From positions 23,103,923 through 23,167,922 of the forward strand of contig OX377201.1 in the NCBI GenBank assembly GCA_947396885.1: a stretch of 64,000 bases of DNA, read 5' to 3'. The notes beneath the pieces were generated by a model. It searched no databases, had not been told where the DNA came from, and was given only the letters and a program-made list of their open reading frames with translations. Origin of the DNA: Heligmosomoides polygyrus polygyrus (taxonomy: Eukaryota > Nematoda > Chromadorea > Rhabditida > Heligmosomidae). Shown here in pieces: positions 55,001-61,880 of this stretch; the stretch's first letter is position 1; every line of letters starts with the position of its first letter. The position numbers were made by a program, and so were the translations under genes.

Positions 55001-58000
55001 CGCGTTAGTGAGCCTCACTGCGAGAGTCATTGCGTTCAGCTCAAGCTTTGGTATCGTGGTCCTTGAATTTAGAGATGGAAGTTTTCCCTTAGCCATAAGT
55101 AAATTTGCCGACTCTTTCGACCGTAAGTACGTGCATGCCGCTATCGCTTCACTGCTTGCATCAGCGAAAGTAACCAGTATCACACTGGAATGCTTCTGCG
55201 CAAAGAAACGCGAAATCGGCTTATGGAACCCGTTCATATCATCACAGATCTGCTTCCACATTTCAGCGTCTTCTTGTGAAAGTGGGGTGTCCCAGTCGTA
55301 CTTGGCTTTCCACAGCGACTGAAGAAACACCTTGGCCTTGTGCACAAGCGGGAGTAGCCAACCCATTGGGTCATAGATGGATGCTACTGCACTAGCTACT
55401 TTTCGCTTAGATATTTCCCCTTGAGCTTGAACACTGCAGTACAGGTGCAACGTATCGGTTGCAGAATTCCACTTGATGCCCATGACCTTCGGGGACACCT
55501 CGGCAGACTTGTCTTGATCCGCAATTTTAGACTGCACGTAATGGTCATTTGATACGAATTCTCGGAGATTCATCTTGAGGTCGTTGAACATCTGCTTCGT
55601 ACGCGTATAGATTTTCTCAGCTTCTTCTCCCGTATCTGACGTCAAAATGAGGTTATCTACGTAGAGGTTTTCTTTGATCTGCTCTACCAGTGCAGTGTCA
55701 TACGCGTACTGATCAAGATGAAAATGAGTTGTCGCCGCCAGAAGAAAGGGCGATGATAGTAACCCAAAAGTTACGCGCGTGAAGCGAAGCACTCGAAGAT
55801 TTTCTTCACAAGGTGGCTTTTTGTGGTCGCATAGCCATAAACACCGTGTAACATCTCTGTCGCGTTCATTAAGACGTACTTGTAGAAAAGCTTTTTCGAC
55901 ATCGGAAATCAAAGCAACGCGTCCGATTCTGAAGCGAAGTAGTAGTCCAAACAAATTTGGTAGAATTACTGGTCCTCTGTGGAGAAGATCATTTAGAGAA
56001 GGGCAGCCTCTATAATGCGCAGACGCGTCAAACACGATTCGCAGCTTCGTTGTAGTCTTGTGTGGAGTGATTACTGCCTGATGAGGAATGTAGTGTACGC
56101 GATCTCCGCTGGCCCTTTTTTCATCCTTGACCTCCTCAAGAATGTCTTGCCTAAGCTGTTCTTGAAAGACCTCATTGTATTGTTCCAGGAGACTTTCGTC
56201 TTTTTGCAGCGAGTTCCAAAGAGCAACAAGTCTTTTGTACACCATCGCTCTATTATCGGGCAGCTTTGTGGTCTCGTCCTTCCAAGGGAGACAGACGTAG
56301 TAGCCGTCGTCTCTTTTTTCGATAGTTTGCTGGAAAGTATCCCATACGCGTTGGTCTATTACCTGTTGAACATCCTTCTCAGGTCCAGTAAACTGTTCTG
56401 TACCAGCTGCTTCTAGCTCCCAGTATCTCGCCCATAGTTTTTCCTCTTCTGAAGCTTCTTCTGAGAGCACCTCAGAGAAGGTGTTTACCTGCGCATCTAG
56501 GGACCAGCACTGTTCCCAACCATGATCGACTGTATTTGTTCCTATACTCGCGGTGTTCTGGGAGCCTTGGAGGTGACCAGTTATTAAGTGCCCCATACGC
56601 GAAGGTAAAAGATACAGTCCTGACGGTAGACGAATGTGTGACTCCTTCTCTCGAACTAGCGACCATAGCTGATCACATCCTATTAGGATCAATGGCTTGA
56701 CGCTGGTTCTATTCTCGCTCAGACGTATCGGGAGTTTTAATGCTTGAATGAACTCCATGTCTTCTTCGAGTATAGGCGCTGGTGCTAGAGCCTTCGTAAG
56801 AACCTTATGTGTCAAGAGGCGTAGTGAAATCGGGTTTCCATCTTCATCCCATGTTTCAAGTGGAACGCGACGGCACACCTCTTCCTGAACGTTTTCTGAA
56901 CCGAAAGTATGAAGTCGTAAATTGGTTTCTTCCATTGTGGGTAACCGAAGTTCCTCCGCCAGTGTACTGTCTATAAACGACAGTTCAGCCCCAGTATCCA
57001 GTAGGGTGGGGATCCTTCTTAGTTGGCGTGTCGTGGGGTCCATCACCGTAAGCTCTCCTGTTGGCAAAAAAGTGCCATAAGGGCTCCTATCGCGCTGCAC
57101 CGACTGAAGTTCACAAATCGTTGTGTCTTGATTTGAGGCTATAGTCTCAGTGATATTGTTAACTTTCGCGGCGGGCTTGATCTTTTGCGCCGCTTTTGGG
57201 GAGCTGCATTTCTGTGCTGCAGGTGGACGCGAAGGTGATCCCTTGATATTCGTAGCCGTGACCGGAGAGCTCTTTTCTTGCGCTGTTTTAAAGCAGCAAG
57301 AAGTATGATGAGCGCCCTGACATATAAAACACATTCTTCGCTTACATTCTGAAGTGGCGTGTTGTGGAGACGCGCAAATGAGACATAGCCGATGGTCGCG
57401 AAGGTATTGCGAACGCTCTTGCGGAGTTCGATATTTGAAGCATGCAGATGGCTTATGATTGCTTCCACAGTACATGCAAGAACGCGAAGATACTTGTTTT
57501 TGCATCTTTTCCTGATGTTTGGGTTCCTGAGGGTGATCTGGTCTCTTTTGTGTATAGAGTGATACCATTTCTTCACTAGAGATCACTTCCTCTAGGAGTT
57601 TCATCAAGAGCTCCATTGAAAAAATTTCTTCCGCTGGCAAGCGATGTTTCCTTTCCAATACCTTACGCTGGATTGATTCCGGAAACTTTGAAAGGACTTG
57701 TTTGATGAGCCATTGAGAGTCCACTTGTTCACCCTTCTGCCGTAGTTGAGAAATAATTACTTGGAGTTCTTCAAAGAAAGACCTTTGATCCTTCAGGGAA
57801 TGTGAGCGTAAGTTCATGTGCTCAACTTTGTCGATAAGACGATTTATTAGTTCTTCTTTGTTCCCGTATTTGGTCTGTAGGAAGTCCAGCGCCTTGGAGT
57901 AATTTTCAGCCGAAACTTGGAACTTCTTAACCGCAACCAACGCGTCCCCTTTAAGTGCATTCAAAAGGTAGTTAAATTTGAATAGCTCTGGTAACTGCTG

Positions 58001-58546
58001 CGAGTGCACATTAGCATTGAAGAGGGACCAGAAGTTATCCCACTCCCAAATGTTTCCGCTAAACGCTGGTATAGGGAGCGTGGGTAACTCCATTCTTTTA
58101 GTCCGCAACGCGCTGTCCCCTTGGTTATGTCCCTCTTGCGGCGCGGCATTCACATCGCCAGTTGGTTGACTCACGCAGCACTGCTTAAAGGCACGCGCAC
58201 GGGCTTCTAAAAGAACTAGATAATCGAGAGCTGATGACAGACTTCCTTCTGCATTTGTTGCATACTCGTCGTAGTCATCATAATCCTTTTTAGACGGATC
58301 TTTAAGGGCGTCTATAGCAGAAGCGTATTCTCGCAAAAGTTGCTGTATACGCGAGCTGCAGGCATTTAGCGCCCCTATCGCTTCTTCTAGGCGTTTGTGG
58401 CACTCCGCGTTGTAGCCTGTTGGTGACTCATCGTCTCCGACCTTAAGCGACTCGAGTTTCTCACCTTTAAAACGCGAAAGAACAGTTTCGAGTTTTTTAC
58501 CGCATAGAGTGAGCAAGCGCTTGAACGATGATATTTGAGCTGACAT
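49025..58546 (-). CDS. BEL/Pao Gag-Pol-Env polyprotein with extra C-terminal zinc-knuckle module
   Basis: A single ATG-started frame of 3173 residues. Order: Gag (1-~420; helical N-terminus, then three zinc knuckles at C357, C388 and C406); aspartic protease (LLDTGAE, D517); RT (~800-1010; D882 in ISDVEKAF and Y962-V-D-N965 at the YxDD position); Pao-type peptidase/RNase H region (D1129, E1169, D1201, D1255); integrase with H1455/H1459/C1489/C1492 zinc site and D1525, D1588, E1639 triad; a basic linker (to ~1900); envelope-like part (1901-~2640); and a final module (~2641-3173). Gag packages RNA, Pol copies and integrates it, and Env would mediate membrane fusion if made. Most BEL elements end after Pol. 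A frame this long without a break suggests one polyprotein or spliced sub-messages from one frame; which is not determined. No frameshift was seen. Confidence 0.95.
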   Translation of the reverse strand: MSAQISSFKRLLTLCGKKLETVLSRFKGEKLESLKVGDDESPTGYNAECHKRLEEAIGALNACSSRIQQLLREYASAIDALKDPSKKDYDDYDEYATNAEGSLSSALDYLVLLEARARAFKQCCVSQPTGDVNAAPQEGHNQGDSALRTKRMELPTLPIPAFSGNIWEWDNFWSLFNANVHSQQLPELFKFNYLLNALKGDALVAVKKFQVSAENYSKALDFLQTKYGNKEELINRLIDKVEHMNLRSHSLKDQRSFFEELQVIISQLRQKGEQVDSQWLIKQVLSKFPESIQRKVLERKHRLPAEEIFSMELLMKLLEEVISSEEMVSLYTQKRPDHPQEPKHQEKMQKQVSSRSCMYCGSNHKPSACFKYRTPQERSQYLRDHRLCLICASPQHATSECKRRMCFICQGAHHTSCCFKTAQEKSSPVTATNIKGSPSRPPAAQKCSSPKAAQKIKPAAKVNNITETIASNQDTTICELQSVQRDRSPYGTFLPTGELTVMDPTTRQLRRIPTLLDTGAELSFIDSTLAEELRLPTMEETNLRLHTFGSENVQEEVCRRVPLETWDEDGNPISLRLLTHKVLTKALAPAPILEEDMEFIQALKLPIRLSENRTSVKPLILIGCDQLWSLVREKESHIRLPSGLYLLPSRMGHLITGHLQGSQNTASIGTNTVDHGWEQCWSLDAQVNTFSEVLSEEASEEEKLWARYWELEAAGTEQFTGPEKDVQQVIDQRVWDTFQQTIEKRDDGYYVCLPWKDETTKLPDNRAMVYKRLVALWNSLQKDESLLEQYNEVFQEQLRQDILEEVKDEKRASGDRVHYIPHQAVITPHKTTTKLRIVFDASAHYRGCPSLNDLLHRGPVILPNLFGLLLRFRIGRVALISDVEKAFLQVRLNERDRDVTRCLWLCDHKKPPCEENLRVLRFTRVTFGLLSSPFLLAATTHFHLDQYAYDTALVEQIKENLYVDNLILTSDTGEEAEKIYTRTKQMFNDLKMNLREFVSNDHYVQSKIADQDKSAEVSPKVMGIKWNSATDTLHLYCSVQAQGEISKRKVASAVASIYDPMGWLLPLVHKAKVFLQSLWKAKYDWDTPLSQEDAEMWKQICDDMNGFHKPISRFFAQKHSSVILVTFADASSEAIAACTYLRSKESANLLMAKGKLPSLNSRTTIPKLELNAMTLAVRLTNAVFNQIKNLVQISRVIVLSDSEIALNWVRSKVRHDAGPFIKNRVIEIQRIITSIKNCGYEVQLGHISSHYNPADCASRGLGKKEFLDHFWWTGPPFLCVPLKNWDDVFKAMVVEMTFNKELEEEVSTSNAVAQEEVYDIELFQRIRYQSLSRIKRVVAYVMRFIRALATRVQRRKHSMKMSKFFDKDMEELGSDSLTGPEIALAGKMLVRQHQISSIQQNGQKTLHHLNLRPDEFGILRCFGRMGNSALETSAQYPMLVLQKSWLSRLIIQGYHEKGHPGVGHTMALIRQRYWIPQLRCQVTKFIRGCLACQKFNNLPYKYPEQGDLPSRRVQRSRPFEHVGLDYFGPVMIDGGGGEIKKAYGCIITCMVTRLLHLDIVSDLSTYAFLQILRRFFARRGVPRSITSDNAPTFTLGDAVLEECSKSACRDPEISKFASDHEIEWIYITPYAPWQGGVYERLIRSVKLALFKSLGKRVPPFEELLTVITEIEGLLNTRPLVYVESGTEADRVLRPIDFLQNNFEIPFPLDSTQETDGDPTYLPPEDRALFQSKMQVIEALKSSCKIPERFWQIWQSEYLTALREKHQREVGRQRGSSYLPEKGKVVLISDGLQPRHSWKMGRIDELLENDKGVVREAVVLLPSRRKIRRPLNLLIPLEMEDDAKREASEELHRSGDNSHEEGEPDALKENSPNTPQSTRYNLRPRKNITYTEDLVNSANRNILPLMLCSIMGMFSIIPSSYAQIPPKRHPNLRHIRCLQGGVQLVSPYKTRYEVCTEVNCVKFEDPRTNEVLRLPPQVVLHDHEVQWKFEENGSVQVIETVCPAAPFCENVDCVMCSAVLFNPECWPLGAIALFALLFYLLLTGCYVLLYVPMVVGRPLRVIATLFGRVVQLSLRWLFRRFQRTAPRQVADITELLAVVMIIAVVAVCGCQQVNVFFHHMTVCAEGNKTCKVRVSEVLKVNPFSREACLKLRNNSTTVHEVRVFWNSLILTCEPESLMYTRDTAYNIIDSKRCPHTGSCVGEKCAAINSSSLVPELEEGNRYPGITSCVESCGGLGCDCFYWSSGCLFYRIYLTPSTRDIFEIFRCSRWTEAAKVKISHMNALNGKTQSFVAFMRPNVAVKWKSFSFTLSSLTLPPLPSLNMPFITNGRTTALWDTRFIPALQCRSAKAAESLQCKVVADCVCNPAETKANCNCKGLNISEWFHNIQYSLPVVRPSVSFRRTSEGGVQASVPTMTTSEIVMTLEDELKTAIRVDDDICTVNSALLTGCYKCARGAVARVSCKSSKSIQAEVLCGKTSFTIKCDENGVKSELRFSFMVARIHLECKVSCGSVTTRFEIAGILKFTHMASAMMNSWLSGKGSNVSEVQWPDFFHIADIFLEWYKSLLLAIITVLVTAGITYVFISTCGLRCIWFILRVPLRFCRYLFQLFFRLPVLVVAFLRVVCSQGDADICNHNIDAQNIRPISIFQEIRSETYKNAFRGISGTITLRRVCSPFRMVQKEMDGDTTLLEALLRTPVPSSLALEAELVQHLDCLRRQADLASTLKIQWEFVKEDESFLLAGPGEQVPLLARWMRNAETTKEKILRVGTCHRLPNALVECKDPYKALADLGTRYLLTDALYDRMVQAGQISRFEHREWLEKQRGLDGRQFPLLVLIGEKTMMLDAIIKQMEEHLQKQETALKEEASLTPSAVSLIVRREIVSLQESIIKSTTSQVEDCRKKMNVQEAEMDRLKKAVQVMDKSGNAGEEGPLAVHLNANEKRHLDGNKVRVMVNDESIADDEYWSRMVNEVSDNRESEAKISTKNDEPAVKVRKVEPPRDRGKQNRVPSGAKVEAVAPPIVFGESQRARELEREIAKMEKALASFPYRHREDDCKGISPTMKCAFCRAEGEHFSDACTLWRSGDARRNIVRSMGCCKFCLEMDHEESECGLKEKVCWYCSRVIGTAFEVLIPEDGRFHHRSLCNVPDKKPLARAMLENARRELRAIRDAYGESSRGK
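49028..50626 (-). other. C-terminal module of the polyprotein: helical region plus three zinc knuckles
   Basis: Residues ~2641-3173. A long Glu/Lys/Gln-rich, probably coiled-coil part (~2835-2925) and a charged linker lead to three knuckles: C3059-x2-C-x5-H-x4-C, C3092-x2-C-x4-H-x4-C and C3112-x2-C ending at H3134-x4-C3139. Spacing between knuckles (33, 20) nearly equals that of the Gag knuckles (31, 18). I infer a second, Gag-like nucleic-acid-binding unit after Env. Similar zinc-knuckle proteins are, as I recall, abundant as stand-alone predictions in nematodes. Function unknown. Confidence 0.7.
50627..52846 (-). other. envelope-like region, phlebovirus-type class II fusion glycoprotein
   Basis: Residues 1901-2640. 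A hydrophobic signal-like segment (1901-1920, ending SSYAQ) is followed by a Cys-rich part and a membrane segment (2028-2052). A second hydrophobic segment (2092-2109) precedes a Cys-rich ectodomain with several N-x-S/T sites. CGGLGCDCFYWSSGC (2231-2245) and the following hydrophobic stretch resemble the Gc/G2 fusion-loop region of phleboviruses, as reported for nematode BEL Env proteins. Membrane segments at 2561-2585 and 2604-2622 close it. No stop codon separates it from integrase. Assignment is by motif pattern only. Confidence 0.75.
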
Positions 58547-58761
58547 CGTGACTGCTAAGTTTCCCTGTGCGTCCTCACGCGCGAAAAATTCCTAACCAAC
58601 GCTTAGTATACAGAGCGGAAGAGGAGAACGCGGCTATGAGGAAAGAGAATAATTTTTCAGCAGTTGCTACTCGAAATATCGATGTGATCAAGAAATCCGA
58701 TGAGTTGATAAATTTGAGAAAAATCGAATTGAAATTCCTCACTGGTACAGTCCGGATCCGT

Positions 58762-58779
58762 CGATGTCTCGATGCACCA
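58762..58779 (-). promoter_or_regulatory. primer-binding site of the BEL element
   Basis: Immediately inside the 5' LTR the minus strand reads TGGTGCATCGAGACATCG. TGG is the complement of a tRNA CCA end, as expected for first-strand priming. I do not assign the tRNA. Confidence 0.6.
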
Positions 58780-59228
58780 TAATGAAGTCCGCCCTTTTGG
58801 TTGCTCGCCTGTTTCCAACTCAGTGGCACACGAATACCAACTAGACCCACACGGAATTTGTTTTTGACCAACGGCGGACCTCAAACTTGGGTAATTAAAC
58901 CATTTATATTACATTTAGAAAACAATAACAACAAACGCCTAAATCAACCAATCTTAACTTGTTAAACAGGACAACGGGACAACAGGACCGTCGAAATGAG
59001 ATATCAACTGAAATCGTTAAGCAGGACTTGAAGAATAAAATACCGACAAATGCGGAGAGCCGTATAAAAACACAAAAACAAAAGAAATCGTCCACATAGT
59101 TGCGTATTTATGCAAAAAGAAATGTTTACAGACGCCCCATGCGTCTAATCTGCCGTCGCGATCTCTCCGCAAAGAACACATCCTATTGATTGTCGAATTC
59201 CTTGACTTTAGAAGACGATTTGTCGTCA
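58780..59228 (-). repeat. BEL/Pao 5' LTR
   Basis: 449-bp partner of 48545-48993; it lies upstream of the polyprotein on the minus strand. A TATAAAT word (minus strand, about 58902-58908) may be its core promoter. Its right edge borders ACATC at 59229-59233. Confidence 0.95.
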
Positions 59229-59233
59229 ACATC

Positions 59234-59848
59234 TTTCGACGGTACCTCTGCTGTCTTCTCATCCAGCAGGTTCCAAAACTCATCCTTGGCTTGATCGGAG
59301 CAGCCAGTCTGCGGAGCATACGCAGAGAAGAAGTGATAGAGTCGCTCCTTCGCGGCGACAACGATCTTCATCAATCGATCGTCAAAGCTCTCGACGCTTA
59401 CAATCGAGTCACGAAATCGTTCGAAGACGATTATTCCGACACAACTGGTGGTCCTGGGACTTCCACACAGAACGGCCTTGAAGCCACGTCCTATGTCCCT
59501 TGACTTGCGGCAGGACCACCTCGTCTCCTGCACCGCACAGAAATCAACTCTTCTACGCTCCAGTGCTTCAACCAACTCGCACGAGCGGCCCGTCAACGTA
59601 CCCACATTCAGCGTTGCCACGCGGGTCCTGCTTACGTTACGGGACTTTCGGACTAGCTCAGTTGCCCCCCGATGCCGTCCTCGCATCAGGGACCCTCGCA
59701 TACTTCTCACACTCGCCGGGCTCTGCGAGTGCGCGTCGGCTCCCGCGGACGCCGTAGCACTATCACGAAAAACTTGCAATGTCATGAACCATGTGATGTG
59801 ACATGGGTGTTCGTAGGCCGGCCTGTCACAAGGGCCTGTCGCCTGCAA
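59234..59848 (-). pseudogene. RTE/BovB-type endonuclease, N-terminal half
   Basis: The minus-strand frame has a Ser/Arg-rich leader, then VATLNVGTLTGR (catalytic Asn region), FCAVQETRW (catalytic Glu) and FFSAYAPQTG (Tyr region) in APE-endonuclease order. It ends in the BEL LTR at the segment just before the catalytic GD motif; the remainder lies at 48544 and below. This half shows no internal stop. No ATG was found at the frame start (a TTG begins it). It belongs to the 46308-59918 element. Confidence 0.85.
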
Positions 59849-59934
59849 TCGAACGTCCGTGTTCGGCTTAGCTCGCAGAACGGGCAGTTTCCAGTGGCAC
59901 CACGTGGAGGAACGGACATTCGCAGATCAATTCT

Positions 59935-61200
59935 AACTAACAAATTCGTCTACTACAAACATGACAATTCAAATGCTAACGGTTTTTAAAATGATTGCCC
60001 TCGGCCTCCACACAGTCCTTCAGACGTTCGAGGAACGCTTCGCATGTGGCACGAAGGTATGGCTTGTCAATTTCGTAACAGAATTTCAAAAGCGCTTTTT
60101 GAAAAGAATCCAAACGAGAGATATTGTGAAGATCCTTTCAGTGCCCCGTAGAACGGTTCAGGGTGCAGTAAAACGCTACAAGGAATTGAAGATTGAATAG
60201 GATGGAAAAGGAAGAGGACGTCCCACGATACCTTTGGGTGTTTGGTAGAGCAAGCTTTTTTCTCGAAGACAGCCCACACAGAGTGATCCGAGCCGGTTAA
60301 GGTCCGGAGAACTGTAGGGCCATTAGTCGCGTGTGATGAAGCTAGACAGCTGCTCGGCGCATCAATCCTGGAACACTTTCGCTTTGTGTGCTGGAGCGGA
60401 ATCTTGATGAAAGCACCAGTAGGCTTTTCCGAAGTGGAAATCGACCTACGGCTTGAGAACTTTTTCCAGGATATTCTTGTAAACCAATGCGTTGATTTTC
60501 GCGCCAGCTTCGACGAAAACTATTGGAGTTTTTCCTGAAGATGAAACTCCTCCCAAACCATAATGGATTGAGGCTTTTTCGCACATTCCTGAAGTCGTCC
60601 TTTAGTATCAGCAAGCGAGTTCCCAATAATCCTCTTATTTTGAGAGTTGAAGACTGGATTCAACGTGAAAATCTTTTCATCGCTAAAGAGGATGCCGCGA
60701 GCACGTGCCACTGTGAATCGTTGCAGCAACCTTTCGCATCTTTCTAATCTCCTCTTCTTCATAGTGTCCGTCAGGAGCTGGCATTTTTGCAGACGATAAG
60801 GAAACTTCTTAAGCTTTCCCATAACTATCCTCCTTATTGACCTCTCGCTTATTCCTACGTCTTTTGCCATCTGGCGCATCGATCTCCTGGCATTCCTTCG
60901 GATTTTTCTCTCACGAGTTTTACATTTTTCCGGTTCTTAGCTGTTGTAGGACGCCCTCTTCCTTTTCTATCCTCTCCGGCCTTCAATTCCTTGTAGCGTT
61001 TTACTGTACCCTGAACCGTTCTTCGGGGCACTGAAAGGATCTTCACAACACCTCTCGTTTGTTTGCCGGCCTTATGAAGTTCGATAATAGCACTTCGTAG
61101 GTCGGAACGCCTAACCACTTCGTACTCAAGTACGTACGAGTTCACAGTGTTTAGTCAACATATCTGTATTAAGTTGTCACATAAGTTCTGTTCCGATTAC
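59935..61200 (-). pseudogene. Tc1-like transposase pseudogene with an inverted internal duplication
   Basis: On the minus strand, 61145-60855 encodes the N-terminal helix-turn-helix part (RRTVQGTVKRYKELKAG). 60879-60520 gives ISERSIRRIVMGKLKKFPYR and ILFSDEKIF (first catalytic Asp), and 60500-60240 gives FHQDSAPAHKAK and SSPDLN in broken frames. The C-terminal end (YLRATCEAFLERLKDCVEAEG) is at 60090-59965. Between them, 60106-60220 is a plus-strand copy of the helix-turn-helix part (matching 60949-61066 inverted). A TTAAGTTGTCACATAAGTTC word near 61172 may be a terminus. The RTE element appears to have inserted at its 3' end. Inactive. Confidence 0.75.
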
Positions 61201-61349
61201 GACAGGCTTTGTGATAGTTTTTACATGGATGGAGAAAATAATTGCATATAAGTTGTATGTCGATTTCTAGCGCTTATTTCTCTCTATCAAACTCACCATA
61301 CTGTTTTTAAAAAGTCGTAAACATAGCATCGTTTTAGGTGCTGGACGAA

Positions 61350-61880
61350 ACCATGGAAAAATGCATTTCTGGATAGTTGTGCTTCTCGAGTTCAAATTTG
61401 GCCACAGTGTGAGCAAAGCAACTCAGAACAGGAGGGCCTTGGGAGAGGACTCCGATAATGAACGCTCTGAGCGTAGAGTGTACCAGAAGCTGTTCCGTAT
61501 TGGAGAAGTGGACCTCGAAGACAGTGACCGTTCAGCGCGACCACCCAAGCGTGATAACGGATGCTTGAAAGAAAGCTGGAATCCACTCCGCGAGAAAGGG
61601 TACGGGAGAAGGATATAGAACTTAGGGTCAGTCGTACAACCATTTTGAGGCACCTAGATGTGACAGGGTAGGGTAAAGAAGCTAGATAAGTGGGAGCTCC
61701 ACAAACAAACTGAGGAACAGCAAAGGCGGCGCCCGTTCGCATGTCTCGCATCTGAATAACCGAAAATTGAACCAGTTGAGGTATAAAGCTTTCCCGTATC
61801 CCGCTTGATTATCGGACCTAGACCTGACGGATTTTCATCTTTTCAAACATCTCGATGGTTTCTTTAAGTGAAGAATTTTT
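61350..61880 (+). pseudogene. mariner transposase pseudogene, internally deleted
   Basis: The plus-strand frame 61361-61618 has FKFGHSVSKATQN, NERSERRVYQKLFRIGEVDLEDSDRSARPP, a degraded mariner helix-turn-helix and linker. After ~150 bases of broken frames, LSDLDLTDFHLFKHLDGFF (about 61805-61865) is the third catalytic-Asp region. The middle with the first two Asp residues is mostly gone. The opposite-strand frames over 61392-61751 are shadows. Confidence 0.75.

Larger units (their letters stand above)
48545..59228 (-). mobile_element. BEL/Pao LTR retrotransposon with envelope, apparently intact
   Basis: Two 449-bp LTRs enclose a 233-bp leader, one 3173-codon frame and a 31-bp tail. ACATC is duplicated at 48540-48544 and 59229-59233. 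One LTR mismatch in 449 bases means a recent insertion. It interrupts the endonuclease of the RTE element. BEL/Pao elements with envelope genes (Cer7 and Tas types) are known from nematodes. No stop or frameshift is visible across the 9.5-kb frame, so this copy looks coding-competent. Confidence 0.95.
46308..59918 (-). mobile_element. RTE/BovB-type retrotransposon, split by the BEL insertion
   Basis: A 16-bp direct repeat, TTCGCAGATCAATTCT, lies at 46292-46307 and 59919-59934 and defines the element. Its 3' tail on the minus strand is a run of GAA (46308-46322), the short-repeat tail typical of RTE elements. The endonuclease half lies at 59848-59234 and the rest at 48544-46320, separated by the 10.7-kb BEL/Pao element. 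Without the insertion the element is about 2.9 kb. Confidence 0.9.
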
